Shown here: positions 1 to 9,343 of the stretch, one piece after another
Position numbering within the stretch: the first letter of the stretch is position 1
Layout: each line of letters opens with the position of its first letter
NCBI RefSeq assembly: GCF_900103285.1
Contig: NZ_FNGS01000006.1
Span: forward strand, 186,001-250,000
From: Siphonobacter aquaeclarae
Lineage (GTDB): Bacteria; Bacteroidota; Bacteroidia; Cytophagales; Spirosomataceae
Direction: 5' to 3'
DNA: 64,000 bases
The notes under the pieces: generated by a model
The model's input: only the letters and a program-made list of their open reading frames with translations
Told to the model about the DNA's origin: nothing
Databases searched by the model: none
Translations under genes and position numbers: made by a program

Positions 1-2
1 TA

Positions 3-1259
3 CTCGGAGCGGCGGATGTCGACCCGGTAGGACTCTCCCGCGAGCGTCAGCTGCTGGCCGGCGCGTATTTTACCCATGAATATGCACTCGAAGCGGCCGC
101 CCTGTTCAACCCGTCGATCGTCTGGCATCCCGACCAGAGCGGTATGCCGGAAGGCTGCCGCCGGTTTGTGATCAGTCTCCGGGCAACGGGGGAAGGGCAT
201 ATCTCTTCCGTCGAATTTCGTTCAGGTTTTGTAGATGGCGAAGCACAGATCTGGCTTGATTCTTACTCCCGGTACGTCACGCCGCCCGACCAATATGCGG
301 AAGGGTTGTTGAGCAAAGCGGTTTTTCTCCGGAAAGTACATGAGCTGGGTATGGACGATGGTTTTGCCGGAAGTCTTTCGGCAGCCCTGCCGGAGCAGAT
401 CGGGTATACTGAAGCGGCCGCCATCATCCGGGCGCATGAAGGGTATGCTTCGCACAAAGTAGCGGCCGACAGTATCCTGGGGCTTCTGAAAGCCAATTAC
501 GAGATTAGCTATAAGACCGATCGCGCCCTGAGCGAGCGCATTCTGTTTCCCTATTCTCCCAATGAGATGAACGGAATGGAAGACGCGCGCTTCGTCGCCT
601 TTACTGACGCCGCCGGAGCGGTCACCTATTACGCTACCTATACCGCCTATAATGGCCGGGTTATTTTTCCGCAACTGCTTGAAACAGAGGATTTTCTTCG
701 TTTTCGGGTACGCACGCTTACGGGCGACGTCGTCCGGAACAAAGGCATGGCGCTTTTTCCCCGGAAAGTAGCCGGGAAGTACCGCATGCTCGGACGGCAG
801 GACGGCGAGAATATTTACCTCATGGATTCCGACGACCTGTATTTCTGGCACAGCAGCAACCTGCTCATGGCGCCGGAATATCCCTGGGAGTTCGTTCAGT
901 TGGGTAATTGCGGGTCGCCGATCGAAACGCCGGAAGGGTGGCTGGTACTGAGCCACGGCGTCGGAGCGATGCGGAAATACTGCATCGGCGCTTTTTTGCT
1001 GGACCTCGAGGATCCGTCCCGGGTACTCGCCCGATTGCCCTATCCGCTGATTACCCCGCTCGAGGAAGAGCGGGAGGGGTATGTGCCGAATGTGGTCTAC
1101 ACCTGCGGAGCGTTGCTGCATGCCGGAAAAGTGATCATTCCGTATGCCATGTCGGATTACTCCACAGGCTTTGCGCGGGTGCTGCTCGACGACCTGCTCG
1201 GGGCGCTTCTCAAAGAGGGAAAAGTGGAGAATAACCTGCACACATCCAGCTACTTATGA
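3..1259 (+). CDS. GH130-family glycoside phosphorylase/hydrolase, 3' part (start is left of the window)
   Basis: The frame is open from the left edge, so the protein starts upstream and only its last ~418 residues are present. Hallmarks of glycoside hydrolase family 130 (beta-mannoside phosphorylases and relatives) are visible: an RATGEGHISS-type segment, a GMEDAR motif carrying the presumed catalytic Asp, and the NCGSPIETPEGW-LVLSHGVG block. The family cleaves beta-mannosidic bonds with phosphate or water in the cytoplasm or periplasm; the substrate cannot be told here. The first ATG in this fragment (144) lies inside the conserved domain and is not the real start. Confidence 0.88.
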   Translation, partial: LGAADVDPVGLSRERQLLAGAYFTHEYALEAAALFNPSIVWHPDQSGMPEGCRRFVISLRATGEGHISSVEFRSGFVDGEAQIWLDSYSRYVTPPDQYAEGLLSKAVFLRKVHELGMDDGFAGSLSAALPEQIGYTEAAAIIRAHEGYASHKVAADSILGLLKANYEISYKTDRALSERILFPYSPNEMNGMEDARFVAFTDAAGAVTYYATYTAYNGRVIFPQLLETEDFLRFRVRTLTGDVVRNKGMALFPRKVAGKYRMLGRQDGENIYLMDSDDLYFWHSSNLLMAPEYPWEFVQLGNCGSPIETPEGWLVLSHGVGAMRKYCIGAFLLDLEDPSRVLARLPYPLITPLEEEREGYVPNVVYTCGALLHAGKVIIPYAMSDYSTGFARVLLDDLLGALLKEGKVENNLHTSSYL

Positions 1260-1356
1260 GGTATTGATTCCCGCTGTTTCCCCGGAAAAAAGACGGGAAC
1301 TGCGAGGCATGATTTTTGTGTGTTCAACAGGTACCGCCTTTTAAACCCGCCTTACC

Positions 1357-1770
1357 ATGACGCACGATTTCCACGGAATGCTCTCGGCCGTTGGCCAGGT
1401 CGTCCGGGCTGCCAAAGCCTGTCAGCCCAATTATGCTCATTTGCTCCTTCAAATTCAGGTTCCGCGGCTGAAGGACCGGTTCGTCTGGATCAACAGCGAA
1501 AACCGGCACCTGTCCGACGAACTGGATGTGTATACCCGCCAATACGGCTCTTCTGCCGTGGAGGCTGGTGAAATTGCCGGTGAGTCGCTCGGCTGGGACG
1601 ATGAACTGGCGCTTTGCGAGCGACAGACCCGCTCCCTGCTCGAAGCCTGTGAATCGGTACTCCGGCATCAGTGCCTGAATCTTTTTCCGGAATTGTTCCA
1701 GCATATGACGCGGCGCAGGGATTTCGTCCGCGAAAACCTCCGCTGGCTTCAGAACCTGCGGGCTGCCTGA
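1357..1770 (+). CDS. hypothetical protein, predicted all-helical, 137 aa
   Basis: I do not recognise the family. The product is soluble, without signal peptide or membrane segment, and its composition suggests a helical bundle. It follows the GH130 gene by about 100 bp on the same strand and is closed by a strong terminator. Minus-strand frames over the same DNA also look open, so the reading is chosen by strand and context, not by homology. Confidence 0.45.
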   Translation: MTHDFHGMLSAVGQVVRAAKACQPNYAHLLLQIQVPRLKDRFVWINSENRHLSDELDVYTRQYGSSAVEAGEIAGESLGWDDELALCERQTRSLLEACESVLRHQCLNLFPELFQHMTRRRDFVRENLRWLQNLRAA

Positions 1771-1822
1771 CAGCGTCTGCCGCCACAGATCTATCCGCTC
1801 CGCCTGCCGAGGCAGGTATCCC

Positions 1823-1855
1823 GCCGACTGTTTACGGACAGTCGGCTTAATTTTT
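1823..1855 (+). terminator. intrinsic terminator before marR
   Basis: A perfect 9-bp stem (GCCGACTGT / ACAGTCGGC) with a 6-nt loop is followed by a T-rich tail (TTAATTTTT). It separates the GH130/hypothetical unit from the efflux operon. A second small hairpin (CCTGCC-GA-GGCAGG) lies just upstream, near 1804-1817. Confidence 0.75.
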
Positions 1856-1870
1856 ATACAAACGGAATCG

Positions 1871-1898
1871 TTGATATGTAAACCAGTTTATACCTTTG
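1871..1898 (+). promoter_or_regulatory. Bacteroidota-type promoter with overlapping inverted repeat, marR
   Basis: TACCTTTG at 1891-1898 fits the Bacteroidota -7 consensus TAnnTTTG, with TTG at 1871-1873 at about the right spacing for the -33 element. Between them lies TAAAC-CA-GTTTA (1879-1890), a palindrome placed to block RNA polymerase. Autorepression by the adjacent MarR protein is an inference. Confidence 0.6.
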
Positions 1899-1903
1899 TT
1901 GCC

Positions 1904-2383
1904 ATGAACCAGACAACCGACAAATTCAGTCTCCTTGATCAGACCGCGTACCAGCGCCTGAGCCGGCTCTCGATTTTCGTGATCCTGCACATGACGCACC
2001 TGCTGGCGAGGCATGTCAACCGGGAACTGCTGAAGATGGGATACACCCTTCAGGTAGAGCAGATCCGGATGCTGATCGTCATTTTTTTCATGAAGGAATC
2101 TCCGTCGCAACAGGAAATTGCCGACTTTCTTCAGCGAAACAAAGCTGGTATTCAGCGCTCTGTGAAGACATTGGAGCGGGATGGATACCTGCGGGTGACA
2201 GCCGACGCCACCGACAAGCGGAAGAACCTCGTCTTCCTCTCACCGGCGGGTAAAATGGTCGTAGAGCGTGCGCTGGAATCCATGGAAAAAATCGACGAGG
2301 AAATCCGGAGCCACCTCACCGACGAAGAAATGAATACCATGATGCAGGTACGGCAGAAGATCGTCAACCTGATGTCGGAGTAA
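1904..2383 (+). CDS. MarR-family transcriptional regulator
   Basis: A 159-aa winged-helix protein. The helix-turn-helix is around residues 55-95 (SQQEIADFLQRNKAGIQRSV), followed by the wing (RVTADATDKRKNLVFLS) and a C-terminal dimerisation helix, the usual MarR layout. The ATG at 1904 is preferred over an upstream in-frame ATG because it lies just after the promoter element. It is the first gene of a drug-efflux operon, so it probably represses the operon and releases it on ligand binding. Palindromes at both ends of the gene are the likely operators. Confidence 0.88.
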   Translation: MNQTTDKFSLLDQTAYQRLSRLSIFVILHMTHLLARHVNRELLKMGYTLQVEQIRMLIVIFFMKESPSQQEIADFLQRNKAGIQRSVKTLERDGYLRVTADATDKRKNLVFLSPAGKMVVERALESMEKIDEEIRSHLTDEEMNTMMQVRQKIVNLMSE

Positions 2384-2387
2384 ATCC

Positions 2388-2401
2388 GTTTACGTGTAAA
2401 C
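2388..2401. promoter_or_regulatory. perfect 14-bp palindrome, candidate MarR operator
   Basis: GTTTACGTGTAAAC lies between the marR stop and the tolC-like start. It uses the same GTTTA/TAAAC half-sites as the palindrome in the marR promoter, arranged the other way round. This suggests a second binding site controlling the efflux genes. Confidence 0.55.
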
Positions 2402-2424
2402 TATTGATGTGTCAACTAACTCCC

Positions 2425-3750
2425 ATGAAAATCCAACAACTCCTATGTGCGTTTCTGCTGGTTCCCCTCTGGGCACAGGGGCAAACCAACTGGACGCTCA
2501 AACAATGCATTGAATACGGTCTCGGTAACTACGGGACAGTGAAAGTAGCCCGTTATCAGCGGGAACTGGCGGACCAGCAGGCGCGGCAGGCGCTGGCATC
2601 TTACCTGCCGCAGGTAAACGGCGTGGGTACGATCGATGACAACATCAAGCTGCAATCGACCCTGATTCCGGCGGGATTCATCAGTCCGGAGCCCAAGCGA
2701 CTTGCCCTAGGCAGTAAGTACACCACCAGCGTCTCGGCCTCCGCCGATCAGGTAATCTTCGATAAGTCGCTGCTGATGGGAATCAAGGCCAACGAGCCGA
2801 ACAAGCTGAAGGCGGAGCAGGGCGAGCAGCAAACGCGGGAGAAGATCATTTACAACGTGGCGAATGCCTATTACCAGGTATTTGTGGCCCAGGAGCAGAT
2901 TCGCCTGCTGAAAGATAACATGGCCCGCACCGCTCAGGTACTGGAGATCCTGAAACTACAGCGGGATAACGGCGTCATTCAGCCGGTAGACCACGACCGC
3001 ACCCAGGTCAGCTACAACAATACCCAATCCCAGCTGACAGTAGCCGAAAACACCTATAACCTGGCGCTGAACAAGCTCAAATTCCAGATGGGCATGGCGC
3101 AGGAGCAGCCGCTGGCGCTCTCGGATACCCTGCTGCGCGTCGGCGCGCCGGTACCGGTAGCCGCCACGTTCGACGCCCGTAACCTCATTGACTACAAAAT
3201 TCAGGAAACAAACCTGGAGCTTCAGCGTATCGATCAGAAGCGTATTCAGGCGGGGTATCTGCCGCGCGTGAGCATCAATGCCCGTTACGGGACAATGGCC
3301 CTGGGCAACGACTACTGGCAATCGGTCAGCCTGTTTACCGGTTTCGGTGGGTTTCAACTGAAGGTACAGCTGCCGATTTTCGACGGATTTTCGCGCAGCG
3401 CGCAGATCCAGCAGTCGAAACTCAATATCCGGACACTGGAGGAACAGCAGCGGATCAACGCCGCTTCGTACCAGCTTCAGTACAACAATGCGCTGTCCCA
3501 GATGGAGAAAACGCGCGGATCGCTGGCAAACGACGACCGCAACGTGCAACTCGCCCGGCAGGTTTACGAAGTCACGACGCTGCAATACAAGCAGGGTACC
3601 AAGCCCTTGACCGACCTCATCAATGCGGAGAACTCTTACCGCGAGGCGCAGGCCAACTACATCAATTCACTTATCGGTTTTTACCAGGCGCAACTCGACC
3701 GGGAGCAGTCGCAGGGTAGTCTTCAGAACTTTTACCAACAATTACAATAG
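2425..3750 (+). CDS. TolC-family outer-membrane efflux protein
   Basis: A 441-aa outer-membrane channel of a tripartite efflux pump. An N-terminal signal peptide (MKIQQLLCAFLLVPLWAQGQ) is followed by two OEP repeats of long helices and strands typical of TolC, e.g. the NAYYQVFVAQEQIRLL and SYREAQANYINSLI segments. The ATG at 2425 is chosen because it begins the signal peptide. It is followed after 4 bp by the membrane-fusion protein gene, consistent with one transcript and stoichiometric assembly. Confidence 0.92.
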   Translation: MKIQQLLCAFLLVPLWAQGQTNWTLKQCIEYGLGNYGTVKVARYQRELADQQARQALASYLPQVNGVGTIDDNIKLQSTLIPAGFISPEPKRLALGSKYTTSVSASADQVIFDKSLLMGIKANEPNKLKAEQGEQQTREKIIYNVANAYYQVFVAQEQIRLLKDNMARTAQVLEILKLQRDNGVIQPVDHDRTQVSYNNTQSQLTVAENTYNLALNKLKFQMGMAQEQPLALSDTLLRVGAPVPVAATFDARNLIDYKIQETNLELQRIDQKRIQAGYLPRVSINARYGTMALGNDYWQSVSLFTGFGGFQLKVQLPIFDGFSRSAQIQQSKLNIRTLEEQQRINAASYQLQYNNALSQMEKTRGSLANDDRNVQLARQVYEVTTLQYKQGTKPLTDLINAENSYREAQANYINSLIGFYQAQLDREQSQGSLQNFYQQLQ

Positions 3751-3754
3751 CCCC

Positions 3755-4810
3755 ATGAAACGATCCACTATCCTCGTTACTGTCGCACTGCTGGGCATCG
3801 CCGCACTCATCGGCATAAAGCTTTCTTCCAACAAAAAGAAAATCGACGAAAAGAATAAGCTTCCCGCCAATACCACCGTCCGGATTCCGGTGACGGTAGC
3901 CGCGGTAGAAGAAGGAGACGTAGCTACGCAGCTCGTCAAAACCGGAAACCTGATTCCCTACCGCGAAGCCGACATCACTGCGGCGGCGGCGGGAAAAGTT
4001 ACGAAAGTGAATTTTGAACTGGGATCGTCTGTCCGCCAGGGCGGTACGCTCGTGGAAGTAGACAGCAAGCTGAAGGAGCTGTCCCTGGAAGCTACGCAGC
4101 TGAATGTCGAAAAGCTGCGCAAGGACGTCGGCCGGTACAGTACCCTGTATGCCGGAAACGCAACGACCGAAATCCAGGTAAACGAAACCAAATACAACTT
4201 CGATAACGCCCAGAACCAGGCGGCCCAGATCAAAAAGCAGATCGAAGATACCTATGTCCGGGCGCCGATCAGCGGGCGTATTGTCAAGAAGAATATTGAG
4301 CCGGGAGAATTTGTCAATCTCGGTACGGTCATGGGTACTATTCTGGACATTTCGCGCCTGAAGGTGCAGGTACTGGTGAATGAAAAAGACGTGTATAGTC
4401 TGCATGAAGGTCAGTCGGTCAACGTAACGACGGATGTATTTCCGGACAAGTCATTCACCGGACAGATTACCTATGTGGCTCCGCAGGGAAATGACGAACA
4501 CAATTATCCGGTAGAAATCACGATCCAGAACGGTAATGTCCTGAAAGCCGGGACGTTTGTCCGCGTAGACTTCTCCCGGAAAAGCAACCAGCGGGCGCTC
4601 CAGATTCCGCGTATCGCGCTGGTGGAAAGTCTGAAGAATCCCTATGTCTACGTCGTGGAAGGCTCCGCGGTGAAGCAACGGAAAATCACGGTGGGCCGCG
4701 AATTCGGCGACCAGATTGAAGTACTCGGCGGCCTGTCCGCCGGCGAGAAAGTCGTCACGACGGGGCAGATCAACCTCAGCGAAGGGATTCAGGTACAGGT
4801 AACCAAATAA
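3755..4810 (+). CDS. RND efflux periplasmic adaptor (membrane-fusion protein)
   Basis: A 351-aa HlyD/AcrA-type adaptor. It has an N-terminal membrane anchor (residues ~6-25), a lipoyl/hairpin region (YREADITAAAAGKVTKVNFELGSSV), a short coiled coil, then the APISGRIVKKNIEPGEFV lipoyl half and beta-barrel domains. It bridges the RND pump and the TolC channel. The ATG at 3755 is 4 bp after the tolC-like stop; the longer upstream frame only overlaps the previous gene. Confidence 0.93.
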   Translation: MKRSTILVTVALLGIAALIGIKLSSNKKKIDEKNKLPANTTVRIPVTVAAVEEGDVATQLVKTGNLIPYREADITAAAAGKVTKVNFELGSSVRQGGTLVEVDSKLKELSLEATQLNVEKLRKDVGRYSTLYAGNATTEIQVNETKYNFDNAQNQAAQIKKQIEDTYVRAPISGRIVKKNIEPGEFVNLGTVMGTILDISRLKVQVLVNEKDVYSLHEGQSVNVTTDVFPDKSFTGQITYVAPQGNDEHNYPVEITIQNGNVLKAGTFVRVDFSRKSNQRALQIPRIALVESLKNPYVYVVEGSAVKQRKITVGREFGDQIEVLGGLSAGEKVVTTGQINLSEGIQVQVTK

Positions 4811-4844
4811 GTTCGGCTCCGGCAGAACAAAAACGCTCAGTGAT

Positions 4845-7800
4845 ATGTCCATCACCGAAATAGCCATCAAACGACCGCTGCTGGTGACAACCGTTTTTAC
4901 GGTTCTCATCCTCTTCGGTCTGATCAGTTACCAGCAGTTGTCCTACAACCTGCTGCCCAAATTTGAAGCGAATGTGATCAGTGTGATGACCACGTACCGC
5001 GGCGCCGCGGCCGACGAAGTCGAAACCAACGTCACCAAGCGCATCGAAGACGCCGTGTCGGCGCTGGAAGGCCTCGACCGGATTACATCGACTTCCCAGG
5101 AAGGCGCGTCGATTGTCGTCATACAACTGAAAAACGACGCCAACGTTACCCAAGCCCAGCAGGACGCCCAGCGGAAGGTAGACCAGATTCTGCCGCTGCT
5201 GCCGGACGAGGCAGACCGCCCGGTGATCAACAAATTCTCGACCGACGAGCTGCCGGTACTCCGGATGGGGGTTACGGCCAACCTGTCGCCGACGCAGTTG
5301 TATGATCTGGTCGACGACAAGCTGAAGCCGCAATTATCGAACGTTGCCGGAGTAGGGCAGGTATCGGTCATCGGCGGTACCGAGCGGGAGATTCAGGTAA
5401 ACCTGGATCCGTCCAAACTGCGGGCTTATGGCGTGTCGGTCGGGCAGGTGGCTCAGGCCATCAACGCCGCCAACGCCAGCTATCCGGCCGGGCAGATTGA
5501 AACGCAGGAATCGCAATTGTCGATCCGTTTCGATGCGACGGTACAGACGGTCAACAAGATCCGCGAACTCATCATCGCCCGGCGTACGAACGGCGGGGAT
5601 GTGCAATTGAAGGATCTAGGGGAGGTAGTGGACGGTACCGCGAAAGTAACGGCCATCAACCACATCAACGCGCAGCCGTCGGTCGGGGTACAGATCCTCA
5701 AACAAAGCGACGCCAACGCGGTAGAGGTAAGCAAGCTGGTCCGCCAGCGGATTACGGTACTGGAAAAACAGTATGCGTCTTCCGGCTTGAAATTCAATAT
5801 CGCTGCCGATCAGTCTACCTATACGCTGGCTTCTGCGAATGCGGTGGTCGACGACCTTTTCCTGGCGGTACTCATCGTATCGGTGGTGATGCTGCTGTTC
5901 CTGCATAGTTTCCGCTCCTCACTCTTTGTGCTGGTGGCGCTGCCGTCGTCGATGATTCCAACGTTTATGCTGATGTCGCTTTCCGGCTTCTCGCTGAACC
6001 TGATGACACTTATGGCGCTGTCGCTCGTGGTGGGGATTCTGGTCGATGACTCGATCGTTATCCTCGAAAACATCAACCGGCACATGGAAATGGGAAAAAC
6101 CCGGCGGCAGGCGGCGCTCGACGGCCGGGAGGAAATCGGTTTTACCGCCCTTGCCATTACCCTGGTCGACGTTGTGGTATTCGTGCCGCTGGCGCTTACC
6201 GGCGGGCTGATCGGGAATATTCTGAGGGAATTCTCGCTCGTTGTCGTGTTCTCTACGCTGATGAGTTTGTTGGTATCCTTCACGCTGACGCCGCTGCTCG
6301 CATCACGCTTCGGTAAAGTAGAAATCCTGAAACCCGGAACACTGTGGGGTAATCTGAACCTGGGTTTTGAGCGCCTGCTCGACCGGATTACGGACTATTA
6401 CGGACGCGTGCTGGCGAAGGCGCTCAGCCGCAAACGCTGGGTATTCCTGGCGGTTATTGTCCTGTTTTTCGGGTCAATAGCGCTGGTGCCGGGCGGATTT
6501 ATCGGAGCGGCGTTTATGCCGCAGACCGATCAGGGCGAAATTACCATTCAGCTGGAATTGGCTCCGACGGCGTCGATCCGGCAAACGAACGAAATCACGC
6601 AGCGGGCAGAACGTATCCTGATGAATCATAAGGAAGTAACCAATGTCTTCTCGAATGTCGGATATACCGGGAATAACCTCACCAGCTCGTCGAATGCCAA
6701 CATTGCCGACCTGAACGTAAAGCTGACAGATAAGAAGCTGCGCAGCATTTCGACGGAAGAATTCGGCATCATGGCCAAGAAGGAAATCGCGCAGATTCCG
6801 GGAGTGAAGGTAACCGTCAGCCCTGTCGGTATTGTCGGTACGTCCCAGGCGCCTATCCAGATCGCCGTGAAAGGAACCGATATGGAGTCGATTCGTCAGA
6901 CGGCCGCAAAGGTAAAGCAGGTCGTGCAATCGGTACCGGGTACACAGGACGTCAAGTATTCCGTCAAGGACCCGAAACCGGAAGTAACCGTGAAGCTCGA
7001 CCGTGAGAAGATGGCGCAGCTGGGTATCAACGCCAGCGACGTCGGTATGGCATTGCAGACGGCCTTCCGGGGCGATGACCGTTCCAAATTCAAGCAAAAC
7101 GGGAACGAATACGATATTCTGATCAGCCTTGATCAGTTCAACCGCTCACGCCCGGAAGATGTCGCTCATTTGCTTTTCGTGAATAACCAGGGCCGCAGCT
7201 TCGAGCTTTCCCAGTTTGCGAAGATTGATGAGCAGATCGGGGAAAGCGTCCTGGAGCGGATCGACCGGTTGTCGTCCATTACGGTCAATTCACAGGTAGT
7301 CGGCCGGCCCGTCGGAACTGTCGGCTCGGATATTCAGGCCAAAATGGCAAATGAGAAATTGCCGGAAGGGGTGTCGATCCAGTACCTCGGTCAGTTGCAA
7401 CAGCAGTCGGACGCCTTTGGCAGCCTCGGCCAGGCGCTGGTACTGGCGATTCTGCTGGTGTACTTCATCATGGTGGCGTTGTATGAAAGCGTGGTGTATC
7501 CCTTTGTGGTGCTCTTCTCGATTCCGGTCGCGCTGATCGGAGCGCTGCTTGCCCTGGCGTTGTCGATGGAGAGTCTGACGGTCTTTTCCATCGTCGGGAT
7601 GATCATGCTCCTCGGTCTGGTGGCGAAAAACGCAATCCTGATCGTGGACTTTGCCAACCACCTCAAGGCGCAGGGTCACGATGTGATTCACGCGTTGGTG
7701 GAAGCGGGCAAGGAACGTCTCCGCCCGATTCTGATGACGACCCTGGCGATGATCTTCGGGATGTTGCCGATCGCGCTGGCATCCGGCGCGGGGGCTGAAA

Positions 7801-7949
7801 CGAAAAACGGCATGGCCTGGGTGATTATCGGCGGGTTGACGAGCTCGCTGTTGCTGACGCTGCTGGTTGTGCCGTCGGTGTACCTGGTGGTTGACCGTAT
7901 TCTGGCCCGTTTTCAGAAAAATAAAACGAAGGAACCGGAACTGGCGTAA
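4845..7949 (+). CDS. RND efflux transporter, HAE1 (AcrB-like) family
   Basis: A 1034-aa inner-membrane proton-driven pump with the usual duplicated layout: TM1 near residues 12-30, a large periplasmic loop, TM2-6 (~330-485), a second loop, TM8-12 (~855-1020). Family motifs are present, including GILVDDSIVILENI with the TM4 Asp residues and the GLVAKNAILIVDF segment. Full length. It is the last gene of the marR-tolC-MFP-RND operon and is followed by a clear terminator. Drugs or other toxic compounds are the likely substrates; specificity is not deducible. Confidence 0.95.
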   Translation: MSITEIAIKRPLLVTTVFTVLILFGLISYQQLSYNLLPKFEANVISVMTTYRGAAADEVETNVTKRIEDAVSALEGLDRITSTSQEGASIVVIQLKNDANVTQAQQDAQRKVDQILPLLPDEADRPVINKFSTDELPVLRMGVTANLSPTQLYDLVDDKLKPQLSNVAGVGQVSVIGGTEREIQVNLDPSKLRAYGVSVGQVAQAINAANASYPAGQIETQESQLSIRFDATVQTVNKIRELIIARRTNGGDVQLKDLGEVVDGTAKVTAINHINAQPSVGVQILKQSDANAVEVSKLVRQRITVLEKQYASSGLKFNIAADQSTYTLASANAVVDDLFLAVLIVSVVMLLFLHSFRSSLFVLVALPSSMIPTFMLMSLSGFSLNLMTLMALSLVVGILVDDSIVILENINRHMEMGKTRRQAALDGREEIGFTALAITLVDVVVFVPLALTGGLIGNILREFSLVVVFSTLMSLLVSFTLTPLLASRFGKVEILKPGTLWGNLNLGFERLLDRITDYYGRVLAKALSRKRWVFLAVIVLFFGSIALVPGGFIGAAFMPQTDQGEITIQLELAPTASIRQTNEITQRAERILMNHKEVTNVFSNVGYTGNNLTSSSNANIADLNVKLTDKKLRSISTEEFGIMAKKEIAQIPGVKVTVSPVGIVGTSQAPIQIAVKGTDMESIRQTAAKVKQVVQSVPGTQDVKYSVKDPKPEVTVKLDREKMAQLGINASDVGMALQTAFRGDDRSKFKQNGNEYDILISLDQFNRSRPEDVAHLLFVNNQGRSFELSQFAKIDEQIGESVLERIDRLSSITVNSQVVGRPVGTVGSDIQAKMANEKLPEGVSIQYLGQLQQQSDAFGSLGQALVLAILLVYFIMVALYESVVYPFVVLFSIPVALIGALLALALSMESLTVFSIVGMIMLLGLVAKNAILIVDFANHLKAQGHDVIHALVEAGKERLRPILMTTLAMIFGMLPIALASGAGAETKNGMAWVIIGGLTSSLLLTLLVVPSVYLVVDRILARFQKNKTKEPELA

Positions 7950-7970
7950 GCGATCTGGGAAACGTATATG

Positions 7971-8003
7971 GGCTGCCTCACCTATGTGGGGCAGCCTTTT
8001 TTT
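7971..8003 (+). terminator. terminator of the efflux operon
   Basis: Stem GGCTGCC / GGCAGCC with an inner CAC/GTG pairing, followed by seven T. It runs straight into the long inverted repeat at 8001-8066. Confidence 0.85.
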
Positions 8004-8066
8004 CTGTGAAGTCTGTGTCGTCTGTGAGCCTTTTCTTTCTCACAGACGACACAGACTTCACAGAAA
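8001..8066. repeat. 28-bp perfect inverted repeat built of 9-nt tandem units
   Basis: Arms at 8001-8028 and 8039-8066 are exact reverse complements with a 10-nt loop. Each arm is three imperfect copies of a 9-nt unit of the TTCTGTGAA/GTCTGTGTC type. The same unit builds the hairpin at 57070-57141, so this is a dispersed element rather than part of a gene. Confidence 0.9.
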
Positions 8067-8131
8067 AAGCGTGGGTCTCTTGTGGTGCTGGTATACCCTT
8101 TTTTCTACCCAAAGAAAACCCTTCATCCACT

Positions 8132-9343
8132 ATGGATCTTCGAAGTGAATTCCCCTATTGGTCAATCCGCAACGGCCTTTTGCATGCCTATCCTTCCCTG
8201 CAGCAGTCCGTCCGGACGGATGTCGCCGTCATCGGCGCAGGTATCACCGGGGCGCTGATCAGCTACCGCCTGATGGAAGCGGGCCTGTCGGTAGTCGTAA
8301 CCGACCGGCGTCACGTCGGCATGGGAAGTACCAGCGCGAGTACGGCGCTCCTCCAGTACGAAATCGACACACACCTGACGCAGCTGGCGGAATGGTATGG
8401 GCTGTCGGCAGCGCGGGAGGCCTATTCGCTGTGCCTGGATGCGATTGATCGGGTGCATGATCTCTGCCGGGAGGTCGGTATCGGTCAGGATTTCAGGTAT
8501 GCACCCAGCCTGTATTACGCCACGTTCCGGAAGGATCTGCCCGACCTGTACCGGGAGTACCAGGCCCGGCGCGCGGCCGGAATCGGGGTAGAGTGGATCG
8601 ACGAGGCCCTTTTTCGCCGGCTGTACCCGTTTTCGGCGCCCGGCGCGATTCTGTCAGAGAAGGCGGCGGAAGTAGATCCCTACCGCCTGGCACATGCGTT
8701 GCTGGAGCGCGTCGCCGCGGCCGGAAACGGCGTGCACAATCAGACGGAAATCGTCCGGGTGACAGAAAAACGCAGCGGTGTGGAGCTGGAAACAGACGAA
8801 GGGCACTGTATTAGTGCCAAATACCTTGTGGTTGCGGCCGGCTATGAATCCGAACGGTGGCTGGGGAAACAGCCCGGGCGCCTTCATTCGAGCTATGCGC
8901 TTGTCAGCGAACCGACGGGCTTTCAGGAGCTCTGGAAAGACAATTGCCTGATGTGGGAGACGGCCCGGCCGTATTTATATTTCCGGACGACGGCCGACGG
9001 GCGGGTGATTGTCGGCGGGCGCGATGATACGTTTCAAAGTCCCGGTAAACGGGATCGCCGGGTTTTTGCCAAGAGCCGGCAACTCGAAGCAGACGTCCGG
9101 AAGCGTTTTCCCGAACTGCCGTTCCGGACGGATTTTTGCTGGGCCGGAACGTTTGCCGAAACGGAAGACGGATTGCCGTTTATAGGCCGGCATCCGGGGC
9201 ATCCGCGTACCTGGTTTTCGATGGGGTTTGGCGGTAACGGTATCACGTTCAGTTCGGTTGCGGCAGATACCATTGTGCAGGAAATTGCCGGAGTAAAAAA
9301 GACCGTTCCGGCTATTTTTTCCTTTCACCGAAAAAGGAAATAA
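8132..9343 (+). CDS. FAD-dependent oxidoreductase (DAO / glycine oxidase-like)
   Basis: A 403-aa flavoenzyme of the D-amino-acid-oxidase superfamily. The dinucleotide-binding motif VIGAGITGALISYRL is at residues ~32-46, and a C-terminal GGNG-ITFSS segment contacts FAD. Homologues oxidise amines or amino acids; the substrate here is unknown. The ATG at 8132 is chosen because the upstream extension would read through the inverted repeat at 8001-8066. The gene stands alone. Confidence 0.85.
   Translation: MDLRSEFPYWSIRNGLLHAYPSLQQSVRTDVAVIGAGITGALISYRLMEAGLSVVVTDRRHVGMGSTSASTALLQYEIDTHLTQLAEWYGLSAAREAYSLCLDAIDRVHDLCREVGIGQDFRYAPSLYYATFRKDLPDLYREYQARRAAGIGVEWIDEALFRRLYPFSAPGAILSEKAAEVDPYRLAHALLERVAAAGNGVHNQTEIVRVTEKRSGVELETDEGHCISAKYLVVAAGYESERWLGKQPGRLHSSYALVSEPTGFQELWKDNCLMWETARPYLYFRTTADGRVIVGGRDDTFQSPGKRDRRVFAKSRQLEADVRKRFPELPFRTDFCWAGTFAETEDGLPFIGRHPGHPRTWFSMGFGGNGITFSSVAADTIVQEIAGVKKTVPAIFSFHRKRK

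Noticed and set aside
222-1241. 339-aa open frame on the minus strand
   Set aside because: It lies entirely opposite the GH130 gene, whose catalytic motifs are clear; the antisense protein has no recognisable features.
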